Shown: positions 27,097 through 35,947 of the stretch, piece after piece | Position numbering within the stretch: the stretch's first letter is position 1 | How the letters are laid out: the number at the start of each line of letters is the position of its first letter | From: JAJECS01 sp965198185 | GTDB lineage: Bacteria; Chloroflexota; UBA11872 | Length of the DNA stretch: 64,000 nt | Direction of reading: 5' to 3' | Assembly (NCBI GenBank): GCA_965198185.1 | Contig: CBDAOU010000001.1 | Span: forward strand, 186,001 to 250,000 | Notes under the pieces: model-generated | What the model saw: the letters and a program-made list of their open reading frames with translations, nothing else | The model's database searches: none | Told to the model about the DNA's origin: nothing | Translations under genes and position numbers: made by a program

Positions 27097-28611
27097 CTAG
27101 CCCTTGATCACGCCCACGGGTCGCAGGCGGGCGACGTTGCGCGAGATGCCGGCGCCATGGGTGATGGCGGTCACATCGGCCACATTCTTGTAGGCGTCGG
27201 GAGCCTCCTCGCTGAGCAGACGGGGGTTGCGAGCCCGAACGCCAACGCCCATGGCGCCGAGGCGGTCGACCATGTTGACCCCACGCAGTCGCCGCCGGGC
27301 CGCCGAGCGGCTGAGCGCGCGACCGGCGCCGTGACAGGTGGAGCCAAAGGACTGCTCCATGGCGCCGGCCGTGCCGACGGCCACATAGGATGCCCGCCCC
27401 ATGTCGCCCGGAATGAACACCGGCTGCCCCACGTCCTGGTATTTGCGCGGAAGCTCAGGATGCCCGGGTGGGAAGGCGCGCGTGGCGCCCTTGCGGTGAA
27501 CGCAGACGCGACGCGGCTGTCCGTCAACGATGTGCTCCTCGATCTTGGCGATGTTGTGCGCCACGTCGTACACCACGTCCATGCCGAGCGCGCGCGCCGA
27601 CCGGCCAAACACGCCCGAGATCGCCTCCCGCGTCCAGTGGGTGATCGCCTGCCGATTGGCCCAGGCAAAGTTCGCGCCGCATGCCATGGCCGCCAAGTAG
27701 GCCTGGCCCTCCGGCGAGCGCAGCGGGGCGCAAGCCAGCTGGCGATCGGGCAACTGGATCGCGCGGCTGGCCGGTGCCTGGGCGAAGGTCTGCAAGTAGT
27801 CCTGGCAGATCTGGTGACCACAGCCACGAGATCCGGTGTGCAGGAACACCACGATGGCTCCCGGCGTGCCTATGCCAAGGGCCTCCGCCGCGGTTGAATC
27901 GAACACCTCGTCGACGGCTTGCAGCTCAAGAAAGTGATTGCCCGAGCCCAGGGTGCCGAGTTGGCCGGACCCGCGCTCCTTGGCCCGCGCCGACACCGCC
28001 TTGGGGTCGGCGCCGGCGAGCGCCCCGCCCTCCTCGGCGACCTCAAGGTCCTCGGGCCAACCGAATCCCTGGTCGACGGCCCACGCCGCGCCGCGGCGCA
28101 GCACCCGGTCCATGTTCTTGTGCGTCAGGCGGATGCGGCCCTTGGTCCCCATCCCGGCCGGCACGGCGCGAAACAGCGCATCGAGCACCTCGTCGAGCTT
28201 CGGACGGACCTCCGCCTCGGTGAGGTTCGTGCGAATGAGCCGCACGCCGCAGTTGATGTCAAAGCCGATGCCGCCCGGCGAAATCACGCCGTCGCGCACA
28301 TCGGTCGCCGCCACGCCGCCGACGGGAAACCCATAGCCCCAATGCACGTCGGGCATGGCCAGGGCGTGCCCGACGATGCCGGGCAAGAACGTGACGTTGG
28401 CCAACTGCTCCAGCGGCTTGTCGGACAGGACGGTGGGGAGCATGGTCTCGGACGAATAGATGATTCCCGGCACCCGCATTCCGGCCTTGTAGCTGGTCGG
28501 AATCTGCCAGCGGTATTGGTCGAGGCGCTCGAGCTGCGAGGCGTCGGGACCGGATGCCGGTGGCTGCGTCCCGCGCCCGCGCGGGCGCTTCTTGCGGCGT
28601 GACGCGCTCAT
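27097..28611 (-). CDS. rtcB: RNA-splicing ligase RtcB
   Basis: 504 residues. RtcB joins RNA ends carrying 2',3'-cyclic phosphate or 3'-phosphate to 5'-OH ends, using GTP and manganese, in tRNA splicing or RNA repair. Diagnostic motifs: GHALAMPDVHWGYGFPVGG, the metal Cys in GGIGFDINCGVR (Cys121), GSGNHFLEL, HTGSRG, and the guanylylated histidine in TCHGAGRALSR (His427). About 25 residues of basic, low-complexity N-terminus precede the family core. Archease lies 12 nt upstream on the same strand, the usual partner. Confidence 0.96.
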   Translation of the reverse strand: MSASRRKKRPRGRGTQPPASGPDASQLERLDQYRWQIPTSYKAGMRVPGIIYSSETMLPTVLSDKPLEQLANVTFLPGIVGHALAMPDVHWGYGFPVGGVAATDVRDGVISPGGIGFDINCGVRLIRTNLTEAEVRPKLDEVLDALFRAVPAGMGTKGRIRLTHKNMDRVLRRGAAWAVDQGFGWPEDLEVAEEGGALAGADPKAVSARAKERGSGQLGTLGSGNHFLELQAVDEVFDSTAAEALGIGTPGAIVVFLHTGSRGCGHQICQDYLQTFAQAPASRAIQLPDRQLACAPLRSPEGQAYLAAMACGANFAWANRQAITHWTREAISGVFGRSARALGMDVVYDVAHNIAKIEEHIVDGQPRRVCVHRKGATRAFPPGHPELPRKYQDVGQPVFIPGDMGRASYVAVGTAGAMEQSFGSTCHGAGRALSRSAARRRLRGVNMVDRLGAMGVGVRARNPRLLSEEAPDAYKNVADVTAITHGAGISRNVARLRPVGVIKG

Positions 28612-28623
28612 TGAAACCCCATG

Positions 28624-29061
28624 CTAGACATCCAGAATCACACGGACGCGCACGGCGTCCTCGTCGCAACGAACGGTCAGATCGTGGTAGCTCACGGCTT
28701 TCACGCCGACGCCGAGGACATGCCGCTCTTCGTCGAAGGTCTCGCCGCGGGCGGTTGCCGAGAGCCGGCATTCGTCGTTGACCGAAACGTCGATAGTCGC
28801 CGACAGCCAGCCGTCGGTTTCGAACGCATAGAGCAGCTCGCTGAGCCAGGCCACCACGAGAGCGGCGGCATCGTCGGCCGTGACCTCGAAGTATTCTAGA
28901 GCCGCGGGGGCGGACCGTCCGCGGTGCAGCATGATGGCCTGCAGGCCCAGGCCGGCCTCGGCGAGCGCCTCGCCAAACGTGGCGCCCCATGCTTCAAGCC
29001 CGACATCCGCCGTGTGATCGAAGGTGGCATGGCCGCGCGTGATTGTTGGGTTGCCCGGCAT
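28624..29061 (-). CDS. Archease, RtcB activator
   Basis: 145 residues. The N-terminal DHTADVGLEAWG motif with its metal-binding Asp/His, ALVVAWLSELLYAFE in the middle, and a C-terminal KAVSYHDLTV are typical of archease. The protein speeds RtcB guanylylation and widens its NTP use. ATG at 29061 is preceded by AAAGGAG at 5-nt spacing. It forms an operon with rtcB (12-nt gap). Confidence 0.93.
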   Translation of the reverse strand: MPGNPTITRGHATFDHTADVGLEAWGATFGEALAEAGLGLQAIMLHRGRSAPAALEYFEVTADDAAALVVAWLSELLYAFETDGWLSATIDVSVNDECRLSATARGETFDEERHVLGVGVKAVSYHDLTVRCDEDAVRVRVILDV

Positions 29062-29139
29062 GTCCGCTCCTTTCGTCAAGCATAGGCGAGACGGCGGGGT
29101 TTAGACTCTAGGCGGCAGCAGCACAGGCAACCGAAGACA

Positions 29140-30428
29140 GTGACCGGCACCGACACGTTTTTGTCCGTTGACGAGGCGCGCGAGCGCATTCTGGCAGCCG
29201 TGAAGCCGCTGGCCCCAGTCTCGATAGGTCTCGCCGAGGCCCACGGGCTGGTTACCGCCGAGGACGTGGCGTCACAGGTCGACGTGCCCGGATTCGACAA
29301 CTCGGCCTTTGACGGCTACGCCCTGCGCGCGGCGGACGTCGGCGGCGCGCGGGCGGGGGCCGGCGCATCGCTGCAGGTGGTCGGCGAGGTGGCCGCGGGC
29401 CACGCCGGCGATTTGCACATCGAAGCCGGCACGGCGGCGCGAATCATGACGGGAGCGCCGATCCCGCCGGGCGCCGACGCCGTCCTGCCGTTCGAGGACA
29501 CGGACGGCGTCCATTGGGCACAGAAATCCGGGACCGGCAACGGTCAGGTCCATGTCTTGGAGCCGCGGAGGTTGGCGAGAACATCCGACGACGGGGAGGC
29601 GACGTAGCCATGGGCGACGTGGTCGCGCCCAAGGGCCGCCTGCTGGACGCGGCCCACATTGGCGTGCTGGCCTCGGTGGATGTCACCGAGGTTCGCGTCC
29701 ACCCGCGCGCCCGCGTCGCGATCCTTCCGACCGGCGACGAGATCGTCGAGGTCGGCGAACCCATGGCGCCGGGCCAAGTCCGCAATAGCAACGCCTGGGG
29801 TCTGACGGCGCTCGCGGAGCGCTATGGCGCGATCGTCCGGCGCCTCCCGATCGCCCCCGACACCGAAGATGGCTTGCGCGCCGCCATCCGGCAGGGCCGG
29901 GACGCGGACCTCTTGGTCACGATCGGCGGCGTGTCCATGGGTGACTACGATCTGGTGCGAAATGTGATCGCCGCGGCCGGCCGCATGGGCTTCTGGCAGA
30001 TCAACATGCGGCCCGGAAAGCCGTTGGCATTCGGCGAGATCGAGGGCACCCCGGTGATCGGCCTGCCCGGGAACCCGGTGTCGAGCATGGTCTGCTTCGA
30101 GCTGTTTGTGCGGCCGGCGCTGCTCAAGCTGATGGGGCACGGCAACCTCGAAAACCCCATGGTCCGACCCCGCGCCCTGGAGCGCCTGCGCAGCTCCGCC
30201 GGCAAGCGCACCTACGTGCGGGTGACCGTGCGGCGCGATGGCGGTGAGCTGGTCTGCGCGCCCGCCGGTGAACAAGATTCGTTCCGCCTGACCTCGATGA
30301 CCCAGGGCAACGGTCTGGCGGTGGTACCCGAGGGGGCTGTAATCCAAGCCGGCGATCCCGTGTCCGTGATCGCACTCGACGAGCGAGAAATGCTGCTGCT
30401 GTCGCAATCGGCCACGTTGATACCATGA
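29140..30428 (+). CDS. moeA: Molybdopterin molybdenumtransferase MoeA, split by an apparent -1 frameshift near 29563
   Basis: MoeA inserts Mo or W into adenylylated molybdopterin. The first frame (from GTG 29140) covers domain III and the N-part: DVPGFDNSAFDGYALR, IMTGAPIPPGADAVLPFEDT, VHVLEP. The second frame takes over at AAEVGENIRRRGGDVAMGD and runs to the end: VAILPTGDEIV, LLVTIGGVSMGDYD, INMRPGKPLAFG, GLPGNPVSSMVCFELF. The join lies at 29560-29568, where adding one base restores a continuous MoeA. A sequencing indel or a recent mutation are both possible. Product likely serves the tungsten/molybdenum oxidoreductase at 52.5 kb. Followed 10 nt later by tRNA-Val. Confidence 0.85.
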
Positions 30429-30437
30429 CAGGCCCAC

Positions 30438-30514
30438 GGGCGCGTAGCTCAGCTGGTCAGAGCGCGCGGTTCACATCCGCGAGGTCATAGGTTCGAGTCC
30501 TATCGCGCCCACCA
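30438..30514 (+). tRNA. tRNA-Val (CAC), 3' CCA encoded
   Basis: Acceptor GGGCGCG pairs with CGCGCCC, discriminator A then CCA. Anticodon loop TTCACAT gives CAC (Val). D arm TAGCTCAGCTGGTCAGAGC and T loop GGTTCGAGTCC are canonical. Directly downstream of moeA. Confidence 0.95.
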
Positions 30515-30939
30515 AACCCGTGTGCAATGCGCGAGCGCCGACCGGGTCTCAGTTAGCTTGACTCTGCGCAGTTTGCGACATCCGCATGGTAGAGCCAGCC
30601 ACCCCGGCTACGAGTCAGGGAATGGCAGCCTGACAATTCCGCGTCTAACACCTGACTATATGAAGGTTTCAACGCGACTGAATCACTCGCCACATCAGTG
30701 CGGCAAGCCCCTGAATAACCATCGGTATATGGGGCGTATTTGTAGTTGTCGCACCCGCACACGTCCAGGCATTTCTGGCAAGCGTCACGACCACAGGTTT
30801 GCGGCTGGCCGATAGGTACGAATCCGAGCGCGCCGCCGCATTGCTCGAAGAACGGTTGCGTGGACCGCGAACATTGGCCGAGATCGTCATCGTGCCACAA
30901 AGGCTCATAGCAGGACATCCGGCCGGTTGACCGAGGCCA
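30515..30939. other. 425-base region without a supported gene, possible gene remnant
   Basis: Lower GC than the flanks. Minus-strand frames here are Cys-rich and resemble no family. A plus-strand frame without a plausible start, about 30717-30929, reads ADRYESERAAALLEERLRG and ends VIVPQRLIAGHPAG; it has the residue make-up of a real protein and could be the 3' remnant of a lost gene. Being next to a tRNA and a toxin-antitoxin pair, this is a likely site of past insertion. Confidence 0.35.
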
Positions 30940-31326
30940 TCAGAACTCCGCGAGGGTCCTCACCTTTTCCTCAAGCCACGCGCGCAGCTGAGCGAACCGG
31001 AACGAATTCGTTTCAAACAGTTGCATGAAGAACTCGTAGGCTTCGCGGTCGTCGCAGTCGATGAAGTGGCCGTTCAGGCGCAGGAAGGCGTCGGTTGCAA
31101 AGAAAGCCGTACGCTTGTTGCCGTCCACGAAGGGGTGGTTCATGGTCAGGCTCTCCAAGAGCGCAGCGGCCTCCTCAATGGATCCATCGTAGTAGCCGAG
31201 CTGCGGACGCATGAGGGCGGATTCCAGCGCGCCAGCGTCACGGAGCCCCATGGAACCGCCAAATTGCGCGATCTGATCGTCATGTATTGCTACGACTTCC
31301 TCGATCGTGGGGAAGCCGCGGGTCAT
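30940..31326 (-). CDS. doc: Doc-type (Fic fold) toxin, death-on-curing family
   Basis: 128 residues with FPTIEEVVAIHDDQIAQFGG at the start and the Fic/Doc core NHPFVDGNKRTAFFATDAFL. Doc phosphorylates elongation factor EF-Tu and blocks translation. The canonical Doc motif HxFxNANKRT reads HPFVDGNKRT here; this variant is common in chromosomal members. ATG overlaps the stop of the upstream small gene (ATGA), giving the usual antitoxin-first order. Confidence 0.88.
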   Translation of the reverse strand: MTRGFPTIEEVVAIHDDQIAQFGGSMGLRDAGALESALMRPQLGYYDGSIEEAAALLESLTMNHPFVDGNKRTAFFATDAFLRLNGHFIDCDDREAYEFFMQLFETNSFRFAQLRAWLEEKVRTLAEF

Positions 31327-31550
31327 TGCGCCAGCAGCTCAGCCAGGAGTCGGTTTTTCTCGACGCTCGCCCGGTAGTGCGCCATGACCTCGGGGCGGAC
31401 CCGCTGGCTTGCCCTGCTTTCGATGTAGTGGCTCATGGCGTCTTCCAGCACGGCCTGGAAGTGGCGGCCATCGTTGCGGGCGATCTGGCGCATCGCCGCC
31501 AGCAAATCCGGGTCGGCTTGGCTGGAAAACTTTTGACGCGGTGTCACCAT
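31323..31550 (-). CDS. Antitoxin partner of Doc, not recognisably Phd
   Basis: 75 residues, highly charged and helical: PRQKFSSQADPDLLAAMRQI followed by HFQAVLEDAMSHYIESR. The first part resembles ribbon-helix-helix DNA-binding antitoxins, while the C-terminal helix probably binds the toxin. It lacks the classical Phd/YefM N-terminus. It overlaps doc by 4 nt and is the first gene of the pair, so it likely represses its own promoter. Confidence 0.72.
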   Translation of the reverse strand: MVTPRQKFSSQADPDLLAAMRQIARNDGRHFQAVLEDAMSHYIESRASQRVRPEVMAHYRASVEKNRLLAELLAQ

Positions 31551-31699
31551 CGCTCATGCTCCTTGGGTACTGCCCTTACTGTGCACGGGTGCGCCGACGG
31601 GGTCAAGAATCAGCTTGACAGAGATGGCCGCCAGCGGGATCAAGCCGTTAACGTCAGGCGGCGTTCATGCACGGGGGCGGCAAAAGACGCAAGTATGAA

Positions 31700-31719
31700 G
31701 GGCGGTTCGCAAACCGCCC
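31700..31719. repeat. Short palindrome GGGCGGTT-N4-AACCGCCC
   Basis: Perfect 8-bp arms and a 4-nt loop, between the antitoxin promoter side and the gene at 31790. It resembles the palindrome at 63899 (GGGCGGGTT...AACCCGCCC), so both may belong to one family of intergenic palindromes. Reading as a transcription terminator is also possible. Confidence 0.5.
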
Positions 31720-31789
31720 GTTGCTACGCGAGGACACCGACTCTGCGGCATGACAGCGTAGCGAGGGCTACGCTCACCTAGACTTGCGC

Positions 31790-32191
31790 ATGACCGCCTC
31801 CCTGGCCGTAGCTCTCGTCAGCGGCATCGCTGGCGGATTGATTGTCGGAATCTTCGTGGCTTGGCTGGCTCCGCGCGTTTGGCGCGCACGCAACGTGGCC
31901 GCAGTCGCCGAGTCCAACGAGGCTCGGCTCGCACGAGATTTCACCGTGCTGGCGGAATTGCTGGCGGACCGCTTGGCCAAGATCTGGATGGCCGACACTC
32001 CCGGCGCGCCTGCGGCGGAGGGCGACGCGCTCTATCACCACGTGCTGGAGTCCACCACGACGATCGTGCGTCAGGCGGGGGCGTCGGCGAAAGCGGCAAC
32101 CGCGGTGGGAGCGCTCACCGCGAAGCGGGTGCGGCCCGGCCCGATTCGCGGCCGGCGCGACGATGGGTCGCCGGTGGGACCGCCCGGCTAG
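31790..32191 (+). CDS. Single-pass membrane protein of unknown function
   Basis: About 133 residues. A membrane helix (about 4-26; SLAVALVSGIAGGLIVGIFV) and then a mostly helical soluble part (ARDFTVLAELLADRLAKIW, VRQAGASAKAATAVGALTA). The last 25 residues are basic and Gly/Pro-rich. Family not recognised. Start ATG 31790 is preferred to a TTG two codons earlier. Its 3' end meets the DapA-like gene of the other strand. Confidence 0.55.
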   Translation: MTASLAVALVSGIAGGLIVGIFVAWLAPRVWRARNVAAVAESNEARLARDFTVLAELLADRLAKIWMADTPGAPAAEGDALYHHVLESTTTIVRQAGASAKAATAVGALTAKRVRPGPIRGRRDDGSPVGPPG

Positions 32192-33125
32192 CCGCGCCTA
32201 CGCGGGAACTGGCGCCGGGGCGTACTCCGGCAAGATAGGACTTGAGCAGGGCAAAGGCGGCGTCGATCTGGGCATCGTCGTGGGAGGTCTTAGGCGGCGC
32301 GACCCAGCGTTCCATGACCCCCACCCGACACAGCAAGCCTTTGGCGGTGGCATGGCCGAATCCGGGCTGTGCCAGGAACAGTTCCAGGAAGTCATTGTTG
32401 TGGTTTTGGGCGGCCGCGGCAGCCTCCAGGTCGCCAGCCCGCCACGCCTCGTAGATGTCCACATTCAACTGCGGCGCCATATTTGGCGTCATGCCGGTGG
32501 TGGCCGCGGCTCCGGATATCAGCGCGTGCAGGAACGTCACGTCACCGCCCACGACGACGCGAAACTCGGGGCCGTCGCGCGTGGCGGCCAGATAGCTCAT
32601 CACGTTTGCCACCGAGCCGGAGCTGTCCTTGGTGCCCTGCACGCCGACATCGCGCAGCCGGGGCAGCGTCGCCGGCTCGGCGGCGACTCCGGTCATGCGC
32701 GGGATGTTGTAGAGCAGCACCGGGACCGGGGAGGCGCGAACCACGCCCTCGAAGTGCCCCACGAGCTCGTCCTGCGTCATCGGAAAGTAGAAGGGTGGGT
32801 TGACGAGCACGCCGTCGGCGCCGAGGTCGCCAGCCGCGCGGAGCTGCTCATGGGTACGTGTCACGTTTGGCTGGCCGCACGCCACGATCACCGGCACCGC
32901 TCCGCCGACCTCATCAACGGCCGCTCGAATGACGACCTCGCGATCCGCATCGTCGATGGAGGCGAATTCACCCGTCGTGCCAAGCACCACGATCCCGTGG
33001 CAACCCGCGTCGACGACGCGCCGGGTAAGACGCCGCAGCGCGGCTTCGTCCGCGCTGAAATCAGCGTGGAGCGGCGTGAGCAGCGCCGGGATCACCCCGT
33101 GAATGCGGGACTGAAACGTCGTCAT
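32115..33125 (-). CDS. DapA-family aldolase (dihydrodipicolinate synthase/N-acetylneuraminate lyase type)
   Basis: Class I aldolase TIM barrel of about 290 residues. Family marks are GIVVLGTTGEFAS, the catalytic tyrosine in VPVLLYNIP, the Schiff-base lysine in VQGTKDSSGS, and VVVGGDVTFLHALISGA. Members make dihydrodipicolinate or cleave sialic or sugar acids; with one copy outside lysine genes the substrate is open. The C-terminus looks wrong: after AFALLKSYL the frame runs about 40 basic, low-complexity residues into the opposite gene. One base less would give PEYAPAPVPA and a stop at 32198, clear of that gene. ATG at 33125 is the chosen start. Confidence 0.88.
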   Translation of the reverse strand: MTTFQSRIHGVIPALLTPLHADFSADEAALRRLTRRVVDAGCHGIVVLGTTGEFASIDDADREVVIRAAVDEVGGAVPVIVACGQPNVTRTHEQLRAAGDLGADGVLVNPPFYFPMTQDELVGHFEGVVRASPVPVLLYNIPRMTGVAAEPATLPRLRDVGVQGTKDSSGSVANVMSYLAATRDGPEFRVVVGGDVTFLHALISGAAATTGMTPNMAPQLNVDIYEAWRAGDLEAAAAAQNHNNDFLELFLAQPGFGHATAKGLLCRVGVMERWVAPPKTSHDDAQIDAAFALLKSYLAGVRPGASSRVGAASRAVPPATHRRAGRESGRAAPASR

Positions 33126-33247
33126 AGAGGAGTCCAAACGCTGGTGCGGGCCGGCTGCGGCAGATTATAGGCGTCGCCTACGCACGAGCGCGCCGAGAGT
33201 GGCATCATCGCCGCCGCGGGGTGATGACCAGCAAGGAGTTGAGCCCG

Positions 33248-34192
33248 ATGGAGTACGTGAACATGGGCCGTTCGGGGCTCAAGGTGTCCCGGGTCGCGCT
33301 TGGATGCGGATTCCGCGGCATGACGGACCAGGATCTGATGGAGCGCATCATCCGGCACGCCATTGACCGGGGCATCAACTTCATCGACTGCGCCAACACC
33401 TACGTCGGCGGCATCGGGGAGTTGGTGCTCGGACGTGTGCTGAAAGACCAGCGCGACGACCTGGTCATCACCACCAAGGTGACGTCGATCATGGGGCAGG
33501 GACCGAACGACATCGGCAGCTCGCGCTACCACATCCTGCGGGAAATCGACCGCAGCCTGCGCCGGCTCCAGACCGACCACGTGGACATTTACATCGTCCA
33601 CTGGCGCGATCAGACGACGCCGCTGGAGGAGACGGTGCGGGCGATGACGGATGTCGTAGCCAGCGGCAAGGCCCGGTACTGGGGCGTCTCCAGCTATCAG
33701 GCGTGGGAGGCGTGCCAGGCGCTCTGGATTGCCGACCGGGCAGTCGCGCCCGGCTTCATCACCACGCAAAACCAATACAGCTTGCTGTGCCGTGACCCTG
33801 AGCAGGAGCTTTTCCCCTTCTGCGCCGAGTTCGGCATCGGCGTGATGGCCTTCTCGCCGCTTGCCGTGGGCCTGCTCAGCGGTGACCTGCAACAAGGCCA
33901 GCCGGCCCCCGCCGGCACCCTGTGGGATCGGCAGCCGCCATACGAGATGGAAACCGTTCTGACCGACCGGGCACAGCGGGTGATCGACGTCCTGCGCGAG
34001 ATCGGCACCGCCCGCGGGCGTCATCCAACCGCCGTTGCCATCCAATGGGTGCTCTCGCGTCCCGAGGTGAGCACTGCCATCGCCGGACCGGACACCACGG
34101 AGCAACTCGATACGTACGTCGACGCCGCTGGCTGGGAACTGACGGCGGACGAGCGTTCGCGGCTCGACGAGGCTTCCGACCCCGCGGACTAG
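33248..34192 (+). CDS. Aldo/keto reductase
   Basis: 314 residues of the NADPH-dependent aldo/keto reductase fold. Catalytic tetrad positions are visible: Asp and Tyr in INFIDCANTYVGG, Lys in LVITTKVTS, His in DIYIVHWRDQ. Cofactor segments near the end include FSPLAVGLLSGDL. Reduces aldehydes or ketones; the substrate is unknown. Start ATG at 33248 chosen because AAGGAG (33233-33238) precedes it. Converges with the SDR gene, overlapping by 4 nt. Confidence 0.9.
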   Translation: MEYVNMGRSGLKVSRVALGCGFRGMTDQDLMERIIRHAIDRGINFIDCANTYVGGIGELVLGRVLKDQRDDLVITTKVTSIMGQGPNDIGSSRYHILREIDRSLRRLQTDHVDIYIVHWRDQTTPLEETVRAMTDVVASGKARYWGVSSYQAWEACQALWIADRAVAPGFITTQNQYSLLCRDPEQELFPFCAEFGIGVMAFSPLAVGLLSGDLQQGQPAPAGTLWDRQPPYEMETVLTDRAQRVIDVLREIGTARGRHPTAVAIQWVLSRPEVSTAIAGPDTTEQLDTYVDAAGWELTADERSRLDEASDPAD

Positions 34193-34962
34193 ATGTTCGA
34201 GCGGGACTGCCCGCCGTCCACGTTAATGCAGGCGCCGGTGACGAGACTGGCCTGCTCCGAGGCGAGAAATGTGACCACGGCGGCCACTTCCTCGGGACGG
34301 CCGAACCGCCCCATGGGCATATCGCGGTCGATGAAGGACGCGATCCCCTCCGGATCGTGGCGCCTGCGCCGTTCCCAGCCGCCTCCCGGGAACAGGATCG
34401 AGCCCGGCGCCACCGCATTGACCGTGATGCCAAACGGCGCCAACTCGTGCGCCATCGACGTCGCCAGGCTGTTCATGGCTGATTTGGCGGCGTTGTAGGC
34501 GGGTGGGCCGCCGGCCTCGCGGCCGTAGATGGATGTGATGTGCACGATGCGGCCCCAGCCGGCAGCTTTCATGAGCGGCGCCGCTGCGCGACTGGCCCGC
34601 ACCGCCGCATGCAGATTGACATCGAACGTCGCGGACCAATGCTCCTCGGTGCCCGTCGCGAAGCTGGTGTCGCCGGCCGAGCCGCCGACGTTGTTCACCA
34701 ACACGTTGAGGCTCCCGAGCTCGGCCACTGTGCGCGAAACGGCCTGAGCCGGCGCCGCGGCATCGCGCATGTCCAGCGAGAGCGACAACGCGCGAACCCC
34801 GAGCGCCGAGATCTCGTCAGCCGTGCGGCGCAAGTCGTCGCCGCCTCGCGCCACGATGGACACGTCACAGCCCTCCGCGGCGAATCCAAGGGCAATCGCT
34901 CGGCCGATGCCTCGACTCCCACCGGTCACGAGCGCCACGCGGTCACGCAGGCCAAGATCCAT
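34189..34962 (-). CDS. Short-chain dehydrogenase/reductase (SDR, FabG-like)
   Basis: 257 residues, Rossmann fold. Cofactor loop TGGSRGIGRAIA, NNVGG motif, catalytic Ser in HITSIYG and Tyr-x3-Lys in PAYNAAKSAM, and the FabG-like end FLASEQASLVTGACINVDGG. Probably an NADP(H)-dependent oxidoreductase of a sugar or acyl substrate. ATG at 34962 has AGGAG 8 nt upstream; the frame is open further upstream, into the neighbouring metallophosphoesterase gene, but that part is not coding. Confidence 0.92.
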   Translation of the reverse strand: MDLGLRDRVALVTGGSRGIGRAIALGFAAEGCDVSIVARGGDDLRRTADEISALGVRALSLSLDMRDAAAPAQAVSRTVAELGSLNVLVNNVGGSAGDTSFATGTEEHWSATFDVNLHAAVRASRAAAPLMKAAGWGRIVHITSIYGREAGGPPAYNAAKSAMNSLATSMAHELAPFGITVNAVAPGSILFPGGGWERRRRHDPEGIASFIDRDMPMGRFGRPEEVAAVVTFLASEQASLVTGACINVDGGQSRSNI

Positions 34963-35026
34963 CAATGACTCCTGTTCCGACGCAACGTTCGACGGAACGT
35001 CCAACTCAAGACCCTCGCCGTCCAGC

Positions 35027-35869
35027 CTACTGGGCAGGCGCGGCGACGCGAACCAGCGACAGCCGAGGCGCTTCTGCCGGGGCGTTGAATCGCACGGGAA
35101 TCCCGACCGTGCCGACGCCGCGCGTGATGTACACCAGCCGCCCGTCAATGTGCATGAGCCCGCTTGCCCTGGGGAGCGGCCAGCGCGTGCTGGTCATCGG
35201 GGCCGTCATGAGCGGGGGCACGATCTGCCCGCCGTGGGTATGCCCGCAGACCACCAGGTCGACTCGCGCTCGCCCCAGCCGCGGCACGGCGTCGGGATTG
35301 TGCGTGAGCACAACGGTGAAGGCGTCATCGTCTGCGCCATCGAAGGCACGCGCCGCGTCGTCGCCGCGATGCGTCGCGTCGCCGACGCCGACAATGGTGA
35401 GCACCGTGTCGTTGATACGGCAGTCCACCCGCGCGTTGTGAAGCACGGTGATGCCATGGGCCTGGAAAGCCTGCTGCATGAATCCCAGCGGCTGGGTGCG
35501 ATAGCCGATCCACGCGGGGTCGGTTGGGGCGCGGGAAACGAACAGGTCATGGTTGCCCCAAACGGCGTAGGCGCCATGCACGGGCTCGATCGCCGCCAGC
35601 GCCTCGGCCACCAACGGCGCGGCTTCGACATGGTCGCTGAGGTCGCCGCAGGCGAGCAGAAGGTCGGGCCGTGTGCCGGCGAGCGTGCGCAGCGCCCTGA
35701 GGCTGGGAGTGCGAGGCGAGCGCACGTGGAGGTCGGAAACGACCTGGACGGTTAGCCCCTGCAGCGCCGGCGGCAGACCTGGCACAGGCACCGGAATAGG
35801 CGGCGCGTCAGCCAGCGACGGACGCCTGATTGACCGGGCCGCCAGCCAGAGCGCGCCGGCGCCGGCCAA
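35027..35869 (-). CDS. Calcineurin-like metallophosphoesterase (YkuE type)
   Basis: 280 residues with the full metallophosphoesterase motif set: VVSDLHV, CGDLSDH, VWGNHDLF, VVLTHNPD and VCGHTHGGQI. An N-terminal hydrophobic stretch (GAGALWLAARSI) suggests a membrane anchor, as in YkuE-type proteins that act at the outer face. Start is uncertain: the first in-frame start is TTG at 35869 and the open frame continues upstream without ATG or GTG. Downstream of accA on the same strand. Confidence 0.85.
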   Translation of the reverse strand: MAGAGALWLAARSIRRPSLADAPPIPVPVPGLPPALQGLTVQVVSDLHVRSPRTPSLRALRTLAGTRPDLLLACGDLSDHVEAAPLVAEALAAIEPVHGAYAVWGNHDLFVSRAPTDPAWIGYRTQPLGFMQQAFQAHGITVLHNARVDCRINDTVLTIVGVGDATHRGDDAARAFDGADDDAFTVVLTHNPDAVPRLGRARVDLVVCGHTHGGQIVPPLMTAPMTSTRWPLPRASGLMHIDGRLVYITRGVGTVGIPVRFNAPAEAPRLSLVRVAAPAQ

Positions 35870-35947
35870 CGTGGCGCTGCGCCAAACGTTCAGCCTGACA
35901 ACTCGCGGGGCGAGCGCCGCGCCGACAGTCGGCGAGCGGCGACATGG

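Noticed and set aside
30553..30918. Minus-strand Cys-rich 121-residue reading frame
   Set aside because: Residue use is odd, there is no ribosome binding site, and the plus strand shows a better open frame in the same DNA.
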